From NCBI GenBank assembly GCA_029975055.1, contig JARKPU010000058.1, positions 124,001-188,000 on the forward strand: a DNA stretch of 64,000 bases. Reading direction: 5' to 3'. This document shows, one piece after another, positions 26,604-35,316 of this stretch. The position numbers were made by a program, and so were the translations under genes. Origin of the DNA: Anaerolinea sp. GTDB taxonomy: Bacteria; Chloroflexota; Anaerolineae; Anaerolineales; Anaerolineaceae. The notes below the pieces were generated by a model that worked only from the letters and a program-made list of their open reading frames with translations, did no database searches and was not told where the DNA came from. How positions within the stretch are numbered: the first letter of the stretch is position 1; the number at the start of each line of letters is the position of its first letter.

Positions 26604-28196
26604 TTATTCAGCCAGCTTCACGCGCACCACGCCCACATCGGGAGTGACCCAGATGCCGGAGCCGATCTCGTCGCCGTTGCGAGTCCGGTCGGTGATGAAG
26701 TTGCCCAGTTCGCCAAAATGCCCTTCTTCGACAAACAGGTAGGGGGCCAGGTGCGCATCGAAATGGTCATGCGCCTTCGAGAACTCGACCTGCTCGCTGC
26801 GTCGGCGCCTGAACTGGAGGGAGAACCCGGCCCCGGCGATGTAAAATTCGCGCCCTTTATCAGCGAAGACCAGCCCGCGCCCGCGCTGGGTGCGATCCAA
26901 CGGGGCATGGCGGAAATCGGTGTGGTTCCAGCCCCCGATCCCGGCATTGAAGAACCTCGCCAGGATGGTATATTCGCCCAGGTTGAAGACCTGTTCGTGC
27001 TGGAATTCGCGCTGGATGACGGCCTGGATGCGGTCGGAACCCCAGAAGTGCAAGAGGAGCGGCTGGACGTTCGACACGATCTGGAAACTCTCGACAAGGG
27101 CTTTGGCTTCAGGTTTTACCTCGCCATCCTGCCCGAGCAGGCTTTCGACGCCAAACACGGCATAACCCACCGCGCGGTGGCGGGCAATCGCCTCGAAGAT
27201 GTTCAGAGCGCTGCCCAGGCTGCCCGCCGATTCGGGGATGAAGAGCGGATTATCGGCGCGTGCATAGGCCTGGCAGACCTCGCGGAAGGTATCGGGTGTG
27301 TCGATGTAGATATCCGGCGCGATCAGGTCGAGGTGCGGGGCGGCCCACTTCCACAGGTCCAGCACGCCGGTCACGGGGCCGCCGCTGGGGTAATTGATTC
27401 CCGGCTGCCGCCAGCCGTTCTCGGCCAGCCAGACGTTGGCGTACATGGGCAGGTTATAAGCAGCTTTGCCGGCCTCGGCCAGCCGGTCGATATAGCGCGC
27501 CACGCTCCAGGCCGAGAAGAACTCGGCGGCATGCGGGCCGAAAACCTGCTGCCAGGTGCCTTGCTTGAGGCTGCCGGCAGAAAGCCAGGCGGCGCGCACC
27601 GGGCCTGAAGCGGCCTGCTTCAACGGCTCCAGCAGTTCGGCGGGCACCGGGGCGGCAAATTCCTGCTCGGCCTCGGGGCTGTGGTCGCGCTGGGCGCCGA
27701 GGATGCCGGGTTCGTTCTCGATCTGCAGCCCCGCGACGGTGCGCTTCTGCCCATCGAACTCCTTGAGGTGGGCCAGCAGCGCGCTGAGCGCGGCGCAGTC
27801 GGCCTGCCAGTTCGCCTCGCAGTGAGACGAGAGCACCCACAGGCTGTTCCCGGCATGGGTGACCACGCGCCGGTAGACATCCGGCGCGCTCTTCACCCAT
27901 TCGGGAGCGTATTGCATCGAGCCGTTCTTCCAGGTGGCAAACCAGAGCAAGATGAGGCGCAGTTTTCTCTCGCGGGCTGCAAGGATGATTTCATCCAGGT
28001 GTTTGAAGTCGAACTTGCCTTTTTGGGGTTCCACCTGCCCCCAATAGACCGGCACTTCGGCGGTGTTGGCCTTCAAGACGGAAAGGGCTTTCCAGGCGGT
28101 TTCCAGGTCGGCCAGGCTGTAGGCAGATGAATTGTGAACCTGCCCGGCCAGGACGAAATAGGGGATTCCATTGCGATTGAAAGGCGAGGTGATCAT
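26604..28196 (-). CDS. Glycoside hydrolase, GH35/DUF5597-like beta-galactosidase family
   Basis: 530-aa intracellular TIM-barrel glycosidase. The N-terminal sequence GIPYFVLAGQVHNSSAYSL and VLKANTAEVPVYWGQVEP are typical of the GH35/GH42-like DUF5597 group. The likely acid/base is in LQIENEPG, and the likely nucleophile is in PLFIPESAG. The C-terminal beta domain completes the family. No signal peptide. The ATG at 28196 has AGGAG 7 bases upstream. It sits as first gene before the DUF4129-MoxR cluster, 6 bases apart; whether the functions are linked is unclear. Confidence 0.85.
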   Translation of the reverse strand: MITSPFNRNGIPYFVLAGQVHNSSAYSLADLETAWKALSVLKANTAEVPVYWGQVEPQKGKFDFKHLDEIILAARERKLRLILLWFATWKNGSMQYAPEWVKSAPDVYRRVVTHAGNSLWVLSSHCEANWQADCAALSALLAHLKEFDGQKRTVAGLQIENEPGILGAQRDHSPEAEQEFAAPVPAELLEPLKQAASGPVRAAWLSAGSLKQGTWQQVFGPHAAEFFSAWSVARYIDRLAEAGKAAYNLPMYANVWLAENGWRQPGINYPSGGPVTGVLDLWKWAAPHLDLIAPDIYIDTPDTFREVCQAYARADNPLFIPESAGSLGSALNIFEAIARHRAVGYAVFGVESLLGQDGEVKPEAKALVESFQIVSNVQPLLLHFWGSDRIQAVIQREFQHEQVFNLGEYTILARFFNAGIGGWNHTDFRHAPLDRTQRGRGLVFADKGREFYIAGAGFSLQFRRRRSEQVEFSKAHDHFDAHLAPYLFVEEGHFGELGNFITDRTRNGDEIGSGIWVTPDVGVVRVKLAE

Positions 28197-28413
28197 TCCA
28201 ATCTCCTGGAAGAGACATTCGGCGGCTCTTCCGCTTTGGATGGGGGTGCGTTGCGAATGTGAGGCGCGAGCAGGCCGTAGGCGAGCGCACACCTCACACG
28301 AGTGGGAAAGGATGCAGGTGATCGAGCAGCAACTCTTATCCTACCATAAAGTTTACATCTTTGTAGAGTGCGCGGAGGGGGCCTTGCGGGAAAACGGTTG
28401 TAGACTTAACCCG

Positions 28414-29121
28414 ATGAACTCATGGATCACCCTCACCTGCCCCTCGTGCGGGGCGAAGATTTCCGTCACCGATGATGCTGCGCGCTATCGCTGCGACTAT
28501 TGCGGGAACGAGCACCTGATTGCGCCCCAGAGCAAGCCCGGGGTTGCCGCCCAGGCGCAGCCCATCCGCCCGGAACAGCCGGTGCCCGCCTCGGTGCGCA
28601 TCGAACAGGACGGCCTGAGCGCGCGCCTCATCCAGCGCTGGTTTTCATGGAAGTACATCCCCATGGCGTTCTTTTGCGTGGCCTGGGATGCCTTTTTGTG
28701 TTTCTGGTACAGCATGGCGTTGGGCGGCGATGCGCCATGGATTATGATCGTCTTCCCGATCGCTCACCTGGCCGTGGGAGTTGGGCTCACCTATTCCACC
28801 CTGTGCGGGTTCGTCAACCGCACGGTGCTGGAGGTGAACCGCGACGAACTGGCGGTGTGGTTCGAACCGCTGCCCTGGCCGGGCGAGAAGAAGATCAAAA
28901 CCGGCGAGTTGAAGCAGCTTTACTGCAAAGAGAAAGTCACCCGGGGAGAAAACAGCACCACGCGCACATACCAGCTTTATGCGGTGACGCGCGACAACAA
29001 GGAAACGCGCCTGCTCGACCGCCTGGATTCACCCGATGTTGCGTTGTTCTTCGAGCAGCAGCTGGAATACTGGCTGAAGATCACCGACCAGCCGGTGGTT
29101 GGGGAATATAGGTCTGAATGA
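28414..29121 (+). CDS. Zinc-ribbon membrane protein
   Basis: 235-aa protein. An N-terminal zinc ribbon (CPSCG at residues 10-14, CDYCG at about 28-32) is followed by a linker and two membrane helices (MAFFCVAWDAFLCFWYSMAL and IMIVFPIAHLAVGVGLTY). A cytosolic beta-rich domain follows (NRDELAVWFEPLPWPG, TYQLYAVTRDNKETRLLD) that resembles PH-like membrane proteins. Function unknown; a stress-responsive membrane protein is one possibility. The 3' end overlaps the convergent phosphatase gene by 41 bases. The 217 bases between 28197 and 28413 contain no other gene. Confidence 0.82.
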   Translation: MNSWITLTCPSCGAKISVTDDAARYRCDYCGNEHLIAPQSKPGVAAQAQPIRPEQPVPASVRIEQDGLSARLIQRWFSWKYIPMAFFCVAWDAFLCFWYSMALGGDAPWIMIVFPIAHLAVGVGLTYSTLCGFVNRTVLEVNRDELAVWFEPLPWPGEKKIKTGELKQLYCKEKVTRGENSTTRTYQLYAVTRDNKETRLLDRLDSPDVALFFEQQLEYWLKITDQPVVGEYRSE

Positions 29122-29545
29122 AAGCCTGCCAGACGGGATTCGGCTCCCAGATGCGGCGCAGATCGTTCAGGCAGGCCAGCTGGTCTTCGCCCAGTTTCAA
29201 CACCCGGTAGAGATACATAAACGCCGAGACGCGCATATTGCGCGCACAGTGGATGAAAAGGGTCTTCCCTTCCAGGCGCTGCATGGCCTCGAAGAAGGCC
29301 TCCAAATCCTGGGGCCGGGGGGCTTCCCATTCGACCGGAATGTGAACATAGCTCATGCCGAGCTTCTCGACGATCTGCTGCTCATCGGGGAGGAAATCGG
29401 GCGAGTATTCCATCGCCAGGTTGATCACCGCGTGGCAGCCTGCAGCCTGGATGGCCGCGAATTGCTCCTCAAGGGGCTGCCCGGCCGTGTGCAGGCGCGG
29501 GGAGATGCGCAGGTAGTTTTGTATCTCTTCCAGGGCGGGGCTCAA
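29081..29545 (-). CDS. Dual-specificity phosphatase-like protein with atypical signature
   Basis: 154-aa protein with a cysteine-phosphatase fold (ISPRLHTAGQPLEEQFAAI, then FIHCARNMRVSAFMYLYR). The signature Cys100 is present, but only four residues separate it from the next Arg (HC-x4-R) instead of the normal five. The usual Arg position is Val106; Ser107 is kept. It may be a divergent phosphatase or a phospho-binding protein. The ATG overlaps the upstream gene stop (ATGA), so it is the last member of the lysC-asd chain. It overlaps the convergent membrane gene by 41 bases. Confidence 0.78.
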   Translation of the reverse strand: MSPALEEIQNYLRISPRLHTAGQPLEEQFAAIQAAGCHAVINLAMEYSPDFLPDEQQIVEKLGMSYVHIPVEWEAPRPQDLEAFFEAMQRLEGKTLFIHCARNMRVSAFMYLYRVLKLGEDQLACLNDLRRIWEPNPVWQAFIQTYIPQPPAGR

Positions 29546-30183
29546 TGGGGCGAAGGTCCTTTATACAGGCCGTCCATGTTGACGCCGAGCATGTTGGTCC
29601 GGTAGGCGCGCTCGTCCATCGGCGAAAGGCGTTTGACCATGGAGGGGGTAACGACCGGGATGGGCTTGAGGGAATAGAGCCGCCTGGTCACCACGGCGGC
29701 GCCTTCCTCGCTGGTTTGCCAGCCGTAGCGGTCGAAGGCGCTCAGGTTGAGCGGCCGGGTGTAGCCGCGCAGGGTCTTCAGGCCGTCCACGTTGAAGAAG
29801 ACGTCGAAGTAAGTCATCACCAGCTCGCGCAAAGAAGCATAGACCGGCTCGCGGAAGCGCAGCGCGCTGAAGTTGGATTTGGCCACCGCGCCGTAATGCC
29901 CTTCGACTTTGTAGATCGCCAGCACATGGTCGTCGTCGGTGCCCGGTTCGGGCACCAGGTCTACCAGCAGCGGCGGGAAGCCCAGGTAGCTGAGCGCCAG
30001 CGCGCCCAGCATGCCGCCATCCAGGCAGTGGCACTGGCGGTCTTGCATCACCTGGAGCGGTGAGCGGTTGCGGTCTTCGCCGACGTAGGGGATGCTGTCG
30101 AGATATGCCTGGATATCGCACGGGCTTTGGAAGGCGAGAAAAATCCGGCGGTTGTGTTCGTCGAGGGCATCGATGAAGTTCAT
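29542..30183 (-). CDS. Hypothetical protein, possibly transglutaminase-like
   Basis: 213-aa soluble protein. QCHCLDGGMLGALALSYLGF (residues 50-69) followed by DDDHVLAIYKVEGHYGAVAK (83-102) resembles the Cys helix and His strand of transglutaminase-like/papain-like folds, with Cys53, His86 and a later polar residue. This is a weak fold-level impression. It is coupled by ATGA overlap to asd upstream and to the phosphatase downstream. Being in the aspartate-pathway operon does not by itself reveal its function. Confidence 0.65.
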   Translation of the reverse strand: MNFIDALDEHNRRIFLAFQSPCDIQAYLDSIPYVGEDRNRSPLQVMQDRQCHCLDGGMLGALALSYLGFPPLLVDLVPEPGTDDDHVLAIYKVEGHYGAVAKSNFSALRFREPVYASLRELVMTYFDVFFNVDGLKTLRGYTRPLNLSAFDRYGWQTSEEGAAVVTRRLYSLKPIPVVTPSMVKRLSPMDERAYRTNMLGVNMDGLYKGPSPH

Positions 30184-31244
30184 GGGCGCGCTCCCTGGAT
30201 GTATCCAAGCTTCACCAGCAGTTCGGCATTATAGATGGAGCCGCCGGCGGCCCCGCGGATGGTGTTGTGCGAGAGAACCACCATGCGCGCATCGAACAGG
30301 CGGTCGGCGCGCACGCGCCCGACGACGGTCGTCATGCCGCTGCCGGTCATGCGGTCGAGGCGCGGCTGGGGGCGGTTCTCCTCGCTGCGCAGCATAATGG
30401 CCGGCTGCGGCGTGGAGGGCAGCCCGCAGGCCAGGTCGGGCACCCGGTAGCCGGCCAGCGCCGCAGAGACTTCTTCCGGCCCGGCGCGCCGCTCGAACTC
30501 CACCGTGAGGCAGACGGTGTGCCCGTCGCTGACCGCAACGCGATTGGTGTGGGCTGAAATGACGAAGTCGGCATTGTGGATGCGCGTTCCATCCTGGGTT
30601 CCGAGCATCTTGAGCGGCTCGGTTTCAACCTTATCTTCCTCACCGCCGATGTATGGAATCACGTTGTCGATGATATCCATCGAGGCGACGCCCGGGTAGC
30701 CTGCGCCGGAAAGCGCCTGCATCGAAACGGCAAACACCCGGCGCAGCCCAAAGGCGTCTTTGAGCGCCTTGAGCGCCACCGTCATGCCGGTGGAAGTGCA
30801 GTTGGGGTTGGTGGCGATGAAGCCGCTCCAGCCCAGGCGCTTCTGCTGGGCGGGGATGACATGGGCGTGTTCGGGGTTCACCTCTGGGATGAGCAGCGGC
30901 ACATCCGGTTCGGGCCGGAATGCCGAGGCGTTGGAGCAGACGGCCGTTCCCGCGCGCGCGAAGGCCGGCTCGACTTCCTTCGCCACATCGGTCGGGAGGC
31001 CCGAAAACGCCAGCGGAACCTGCACTTCCTCGGGGGTGGATGCGAGCACCGGCAGGCTGCGGGCCCAGGCGGGCATTTCGCCGGGGAGAATCCAGCGGCA
31101 CACCTCGCCATACGGTTTTCCGTAACCGCGGTCGGACCCAGTGAGAGCGACGACCTCGAACCAGGGATGGTTATCCAACAACTGGACGAAACGCTGCCCC
31201 ACGCTGCCCGTGGCAGCCAGGACGGCTACCGGTATTTTGTTCAT
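30180..31244 (-). CDS. asd: Aspartate-semialdehyde dehydrogenase
   Basis: 354-aa NADP-dependent enzyme that converts aspartyl phosphate to aspartate semialdehyde for Lys, Met and Thr synthesis. The N-terminal LAATGSVGQRFVQLL is the nucleotide-binding loop. NPNCTSTG holds the catalytic Cys, and SGAGYPGVAS and the IGGEEDKVETE segment match the archaeal/fungal-type enzyme group. Full length is present. Its ATG overlaps the lysC stop (ATGA at 31241-31244), so the two enzymes of the pathway are cotranslated. Confidence 0.97.
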   Translation of the reverse strand: MNKIPVAVLAATGSVGQRFVQLLDNHPWFEVVALTGSDRGYGKPYGEVCRWILPGEMPAWARSLPVLASTPEEVQVPLAFSGLPTDVAKEVEPAFARAGTAVCSNASAFRPEPDVPLLIPEVNPEHAHVIPAQQKRLGWSGFIATNPNCTSTGMTVALKALKDAFGLRRVFAVSMQALSGAGYPGVASMDIIDNVIPYIGGEEDKVETEPLKMLGTQDGTRIHNADFVISAHTNRVAVSDGHTVCLTVEFERRAGPEEVSAALAGYRVPDLACGLPSTPQPAIMLRSEENRPQPRLDRMTGSGMTTVVGRVRADRLFDARMVVLSHNTIRGAAGGSIYNAELLVKLGYIQGARP

Positions 31245-32674
31245 CTGGCACCCTCCTTAATCACCAGGTCATGCAACGTCTGCACGGCGGTGCGGATATC
31301 CTCCGCGTTGATCACGAAGCTGATCGAAACCTCCGATGATCCCTGGGCGATGGCGATCACGTTCACGCGCTTCTCGCCGAGGGCAGAAAAGACCTTGCCG
31401 GCCACGCCGGGGGTGCTTCTCATGCCTTCGCCAACCACGGTGACGATGACGACTTCGCCGGTGGCCCACACCCGGTCGATATCCTTGCGCTGGATCTCGC
31501 GGTAGAACTCGTTCTGCAGGGCACTCACCAGCACCTCGGCCGTGTTGACCGGCACCGCCAGGCAGATGGCCTGCTCGGAGGAGGCCTGCGAGATGAGCGT
31601 GATGCTCGTTCCGGTGGCGGCGATGGCGGCAAAGGTGCGCGCCGCCACGCCCGGCACGCCCAGCATGCCTCGGCCTTCCAGGGTGACCAGGCTTTGCCCG
31701 CGGATGGCCGTGACGGATTTGACGATGTGTTGGTCGGCTACCGGCAGCTCGGAGACGAGGCGGGTGCCGGGGCAATCGGGGTTGAAGGTGTTGAGCACGC
31801 GCAGGCCGATACCGGCTTCGATCACCGGGCGGATTGTTTTGGGGTGCAGCACCTTGGCCCCGGCGTAGGCCAGCTCGGAGACCTCGCGATAGGTGAGTTC
31901 TTCGATGGTGGTGGCGCCCGGGACGATGCGCGGGTCGGCGGTCATCACGCCATCCACGTCCGTCCAGATCCAGACTTCGTCGGCCGGCAGGGTGGCGCCG
32001 ATCAGCGCGGCGGTATAGTCGCTGCCGCCGCGCCCGAGCGTGGTGGTGACGCCGCTGCGCGTGGCCCCGGCGAAACCCGTCACCACGGGCACCACGCCCT
32101 GGTCGAGCAGGGTGTTCAGCACGGCGCGGGTGGCCATCTGCGTGGCGGGGATATCCGGGTTGGCCGATTGGAAGTTGTCGTCGGTGACGATCAACCGGGT
32201 GGCCTCGACGTATTGAGCGGAGACGTTCATGTTTTCGAGCACGCCGGCCAGCAGGCGCACTGCCATGCGCTCGCCAAGCGAGGCCACGGCATCCAGCGCG
32301 CGCGGGGTGGCTTCGCCCAAGACGCCGATAGCCTGGCAGAGATTGGCGAAATCGAGAATCAATAAGGTGATCGCCCCGCGGATTTCTTCCTGCCGGGCGC
32401 GGTCGGGGATGAGGGCTTTGAGCGCCGCTTCGTGCTTGTTGCGCAGGGTTTGAACCGCCTGGTTGTAGGTGTTCGAGTCGCCGCGTGCGGCGGCTGCGGC
32501 GCTGTTGAGCAGCAGGTCGGTGACGCCGGAAAGCGCCGAGGTGACGACGATGAGCCGTGGAGTGAGTGCACGCTGGCGCTGGATGATCTGCGCGGTTTGC
32601 GTGATGGCCTCAGGGGTGCCGACGGATGTCCCGCCGAATTTCATCACCAGGGTTTGGGGTGAAGAGCCAACCAT
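31241..32674 (-). CDS. lysC: Aspartate kinase
   Basis: 477-aa enzyme that phosphorylates aspartate, the first step to Lys, Thr and Met. The N-terminal VMKFGGTSVG kinase motif, the GRGGSDYTAALIGA nucleotide loop and two C-terminal ACT-type domains (from about residue 330, with VTVVGEGMRSTPGVAGKVF) indicate a regulated monofunctional enzyme. GAGG lies 5 bases before the ATG. Only 50 bases separate it from the divergent ecfA start, so no lysine riboswitch fits there; control by ACT-domain feedback is expected. Confidence 0.97.
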   Translation of the reverse strand: MVGSSPQTLVMKFGGTSVGTPEAITQTAQIIQRQRALTPRLIVVTSALSGVTDLLLNSAAAAARGDSNTYNQAVQTLRNKHEAALKALIPDRARQEEIRGAITLLILDFANLCQAIGVLGEATPRALDAVASLGERMAVRLLAGVLENMNVSAQYVEATRLIVTDDNFQSANPDIPATQMATRAVLNTLLDQGVVPVVTGFAGATRSGVTTTLGRGGSDYTAALIGATLPADEVWIWTDVDGVMTADPRIVPGATTIEELTYREVSELAYAGAKVLHPKTIRPVIEAGIGLRVLNTFNPDCPGTRLVSELPVADQHIVKSVTAIRGQSLVTLEGRGMLGVPGVAARTFAAIAATGTSITLISQASSEQAICLAVPVNTAEVLVSALQNEFYREIQRKDIDRVWATGEVVIVTVVGEGMRSTPGVAGKVFSALGEKRVNVIAIAQGSSEVSISFVINAEDIRTAVQTLHDLVIKEGAR

Positions 32675-32708
32675 GGGTACCTCGGGTCTTTAAAAAAATA
32701 TTCGGGGA

Positions 32709-32716
32709 TTATAATA
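32709..32716. promoter_or_regulatory. Symmetric -10 region shared by divergent lysC and ecfA
   Basis: TATAAT at 32710-32715 on the plus strand ends 9 bases before the ecfA ATG. The surrounding bases TATTATAAT also form -10 hexamers on the minus strand, directed to lysC. There is no good -35 at 17 bases on the plus strand. Confidence 0.65.
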
Positions 32717-32724
32717 CACTTTCT

Positions 32725-34461
32725 ATGAGTGCACTCATCACTGTAGACGGGGTCACATTTCGTTATACCAAACAAGGCAATCCGGCCGCCCCGGCCCTGC
32801 AAGACGTTTCCCTCGAGTTCCGCGAGGGCGAATTCGCGGTGATTCTGGGAGCGAACGGCTCGGGGAAAACCACCCTGGCCCGCCACCTGAACGGCCTGCT
32901 CCTGCCGGATTCAGGCCGCGTGCTGGTGGGCCGCCTGGATACGCGCGAAAGGGCCAACCTGGGGCTTATCCGCCAACGGGTTGGCATGGTGTTCCAGCAC
33001 CCAGAAGACCAGATTGTAGCGACCACGGTGGAAGAAGACGTGGCCTTCGGGCCGGAGAATATCGCCCTGCCGCCTGCCGAGATCCGCAAACGGGTGGATG
33101 CGGCGATTGCCGCGGTGGGTTTGGAAGCTCACCGGGGGCGCCCGCCGCACCTGCTTTCGGCGGGGCAAATGCAGCGCCTGGCGCTGGCGGGTGTGCTGGC
33201 CATGCGCCCGCGCTGCGTGGTCTTCGATGAGGCCACCACCATGCTCGACCCGGCCGGGCGGCGCATGGCGCTGGAATTGATGGCCGAGCTGCGCTCGGAA
33301 GGCATGGCGGTGATGTTCGTCACCCACAACATGCAGGAAGTGGCCCTGGCAGACCGCGCCGTGGTTCTCAGCGCGGGGCGGGTGGTCTTCGATGGGACAC
33401 CGCGCGACCTCTTCAGGCACCCCGGCCTGGAAAGCTGGGGGCTGGAGCTGCCGCCGGTCACTGCGCTGGCCAGGCGGCTGCAGCGCTTTTTCCCCGGGGT
33501 GGATGAAGGCGTGCTCAGCATCGAAGAGCTGCTCGCCAGGCTGCCCGCCCCAACCTTGAAGTGCCCTTCCGCGCCGGGGAGCGCCGTCTCTCCGCGCGGC
33601 GACAGCCGGGCGGTGATCGAAGTGCAGGGGCTGGAACACACCTACATGGCGGGCACGCCGCTGGCGCACCAGGCCCTTTCTGGCGTAGACCTGCAGGTGA
33701 CCCCAGGCCGGGCCCATGCGCTGGTCGGCGTGACCGGGTCGGGCAAGTCCACCCTGCTCCAGCATCTCAACGGTCTGCTGCGCCCGCAAAAGGGTTCGGT
33801 GCGCGTTGGAGAGCTGCACACCGAAGACCCCGCGCTGCCCACCCGCGCGGTGACACGCCTGGCCGGCCTGGTGATGCAAAACCCCGAAATGCAGTTCTTC
33901 GAGCAGTACGTGGGCGATGAAGTGGCTTATGGGCCCAGGCAGATCGGCATCGACGAGCCGATTGCCGGGCGGGTGCGCTGGGCGATGGAATTGGTGGGGC
34001 TGGATTTCGAGAGCTTCAAAGACCGCTTCACCTATGCATTGAGCGGTGGAGAAAAGCGCAAGGTCGCCCTGGCGTCTATCCTTGCGCTGAAGACCGGCAT
34101 CCTGCTCCTCGACGAGCCGACCGCCGGGCTGGACCCGCATTCACGCAAGGAGATCTTGGGGCGTCTCAAACACCTGGAAGACGAGGGCATGGTGATGGTG
34201 CTCTCCACACACCAGATGGAAGATGTGGCCGACCTGGCAGAAGACGTCACCGCGTTCCGCAAAGGCCGCTCTGCGTTCGACGGCCCCGCCAGCGAGGTGT
34301 TCTGGCAGTTCGACGCGCTGCGCGAAATCGGGTTGGAAGCGCCGGTGGCGGCTCAAACCGCGGCCCGCCTGGTGGAACTCGGCTGGCCGGTGGCGAAGGG
34401 CGTGATCAACGCCGGGCAGCTCGAACGGGCAATCGAAGCCTGCCTGGAGAAGCAGCCATGA
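32725..34461 (+). CDS. ecfA: ECF transporter energising subunit with two fused ATPases (EcfA-EcfA')
   Basis: 578-aa fusion of two ABC ATPase domains of an energy-coupling factor vitamin importer. NBD1 (about 1-275): Walker A GANGSGKTT, signature LSAGQMQRLA and Walker B RCVVFDEATT. NBD2 (about 290-560): Walker A GVTGSGKSTLL, signature LSGGEKRKVAL and Walker B ILLLDEPTAGLDP. NBD1 has Ala in the LSxGQ signature, a small deviation. The linker includes SAPGSAVSPRGDSRAV. Translation probably starts at 32725, because the protein from there aligns with the family and TATAAT is 9 bases before it; this makes the mRNA leaderless. It is coupled to ecfT by ATGA. Confidence 0.94.
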   Translation: MSALITVDGVTFRYTKQGNPAAPALQDVSLEFREGEFAVILGANGSGKTTLARHLNGLLLPDSGRVLVGRLDTRERANLGLIRQRVGMVFQHPEDQIVATTVEEDVAFGPENIALPPAEIRKRVDAAIAAVGLEAHRGRPPHLLSAGQMQRLALAGVLAMRPRCVVFDEATTMLDPAGRRMALELMAELRSEGMAVMFVTHNMQEVALADRAVVLSAGRVVFDGTPRDLFRHPGLESWGLELPPVTALARRLQRFFPGVDEGVLSIEELLARLPAPTLKCPSAPGSAVSPRGDSRAVIEVQGLEHTYMAGTPLAHQALSGVDLQVTPGRAHALVGVTGSGKSTLLQHLNGLLRPQKGSVRVGELHTEDPALPTRAVTRLAGLVMQNPEMQFFEQYVGDEVAYGPRQIGIDEPIAGRVRWAMELVGLDFESFKDRFTYALSGGEKRKVALASILALKTGILLLDEPTAGLDPHSRKEILGRLKHLEDEGMVMVLSTHQMEDVADLAEDVTAFRKGRSAFDGPASEVFWQFDALREIGLEAPVAAQTAARLVELGWPVAKGVINAGQLERAIEACLEKQP

Positions 34462-35279
34462 GCCAGTTCGAGTTCCTGCGTTCGATTCCCTTCGGCCAGT
34501 ACCTGCCGACTGCGTCGCCGCTGCACCAGTTGGACCCGCGCGCGCGCATTTTGGCCTACACGGCCTTGATTCTGGCGCTGACCTTCAGCGTGCACATCGA
34601 AGGGGTGGCGCTTGGGCTGGCGGTGGCGCTCATTGGGCTTTGGCTGGGGCGCATCCCGCTGCGCTATGCGCTGCGCGGGTTGGTCACCCCGCTGCCGTTC
34701 CTGTTGATTCTGGCGGTGATGCAGGTTTTCCTGCATACCGGCCCGGCGGGGGAGACCGCGCTGTTCACCGTGTGGCTGGTGAAGATCACGCCTTCCGACC
34801 TGATGGCCGGGGCCATCTTAATGGTGCGCTTCACGGGGTTGATTTTAACAATCGGCCTGGCCACCTACACCATCTCGAACAGCGAGATGACGCAGGGACT
34901 CAATGTGCTCTTCCGCCCGCTGGCAGGCATCGGCATACCGGCTCAAGACCTGGTGATGATGGCTCAGGTGACGCTGCGCTTCTTGCCCATGTTGGCGCAG
35001 TCGGCAGAGCGCATCGCCAAGGCGCAGGCCTCGCGCGGCGCCGATTGGGACAGCCGCAAGGGCAACCTGCTGGCGCGCATGCGCCAGGTGACGCCGGTGA
35101 TCGTTCCATTGTTCCTGTCCAGCCTGCACCGGGCTGAAAATATGGCCCTGGCGATGGACGCGCGGGCTTACGGCAGTGCGCCGGAACGCACCTCGCTGGT
35201 GGCGCTCCGGTTCGGCTGGAGCGATGCGCTGCTGTTGGGGTTTGCGCTGATCGCCGGGGCGGGTGTGCTCTTTATCTGA
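34458..35279 (+). CDS. ecfT: ECF transporter transmembrane component EcfT
   Basis: 273-aa membrane scaffold of the ECF importer. YLPTASPLHQLDPRARILAYTALILAL is the family start (shown here in parts), several helices follow, and the coupling motifs with Arg-x-Arg near AQASRGADWDSRKGN and MDARAYGSAPERT are near the C-terminus. It connects the ATPase dimer to the substrate-binding S component. The start overlaps ecfA (ATGA). A terminator follows the stop. Confidence 0.95.
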   Translation: MSQFEFLRSIPFGQYLPTASPLHQLDPRARILAYTALILALTFSVHIEGVALGLAVALIGLWLGRIPLRYALRGLVTPLPFLLILAVMQVFLHTGPAGETALFTVWLVKITPSDLMAGAILMVRFTGLILTIGLATYTISNSEMTQGLNVLFRPLAGIGIPAQDLVMMAQVTLRFLPMLAQSAERIAKAQASRGADWDSRKGNLLARMRQVTPVIVPLFLSSLHRAENMALAMDARAYGSAPERTSLVALRFGWSDALLLGFALIAGAGVLFI

Positions 35280-35282
35280 TAT

Positions 35283-35311
35283 CAAAATCGCGGGGAACCC
35301 CCGCGATTTTG
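35283..35311. terminator. Bidirectional 13-bp terminator hairpin
   Basis: Arms 35283-35295 and 35299-35311 (perfect) with a 3-base loop. The AT-rich outer part gives A- and T-runs on both sides. It lies between the convergent ends of ecfT and the S component gene. Confidence 0.8.
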
Positions 35312-35316
35312 TTCGA

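Noticed and set aside
32675..32724. Lysine riboswitch before lysC
   Set aside because: Only 50 bases separate lysC from ecfA; this is too short for the element.
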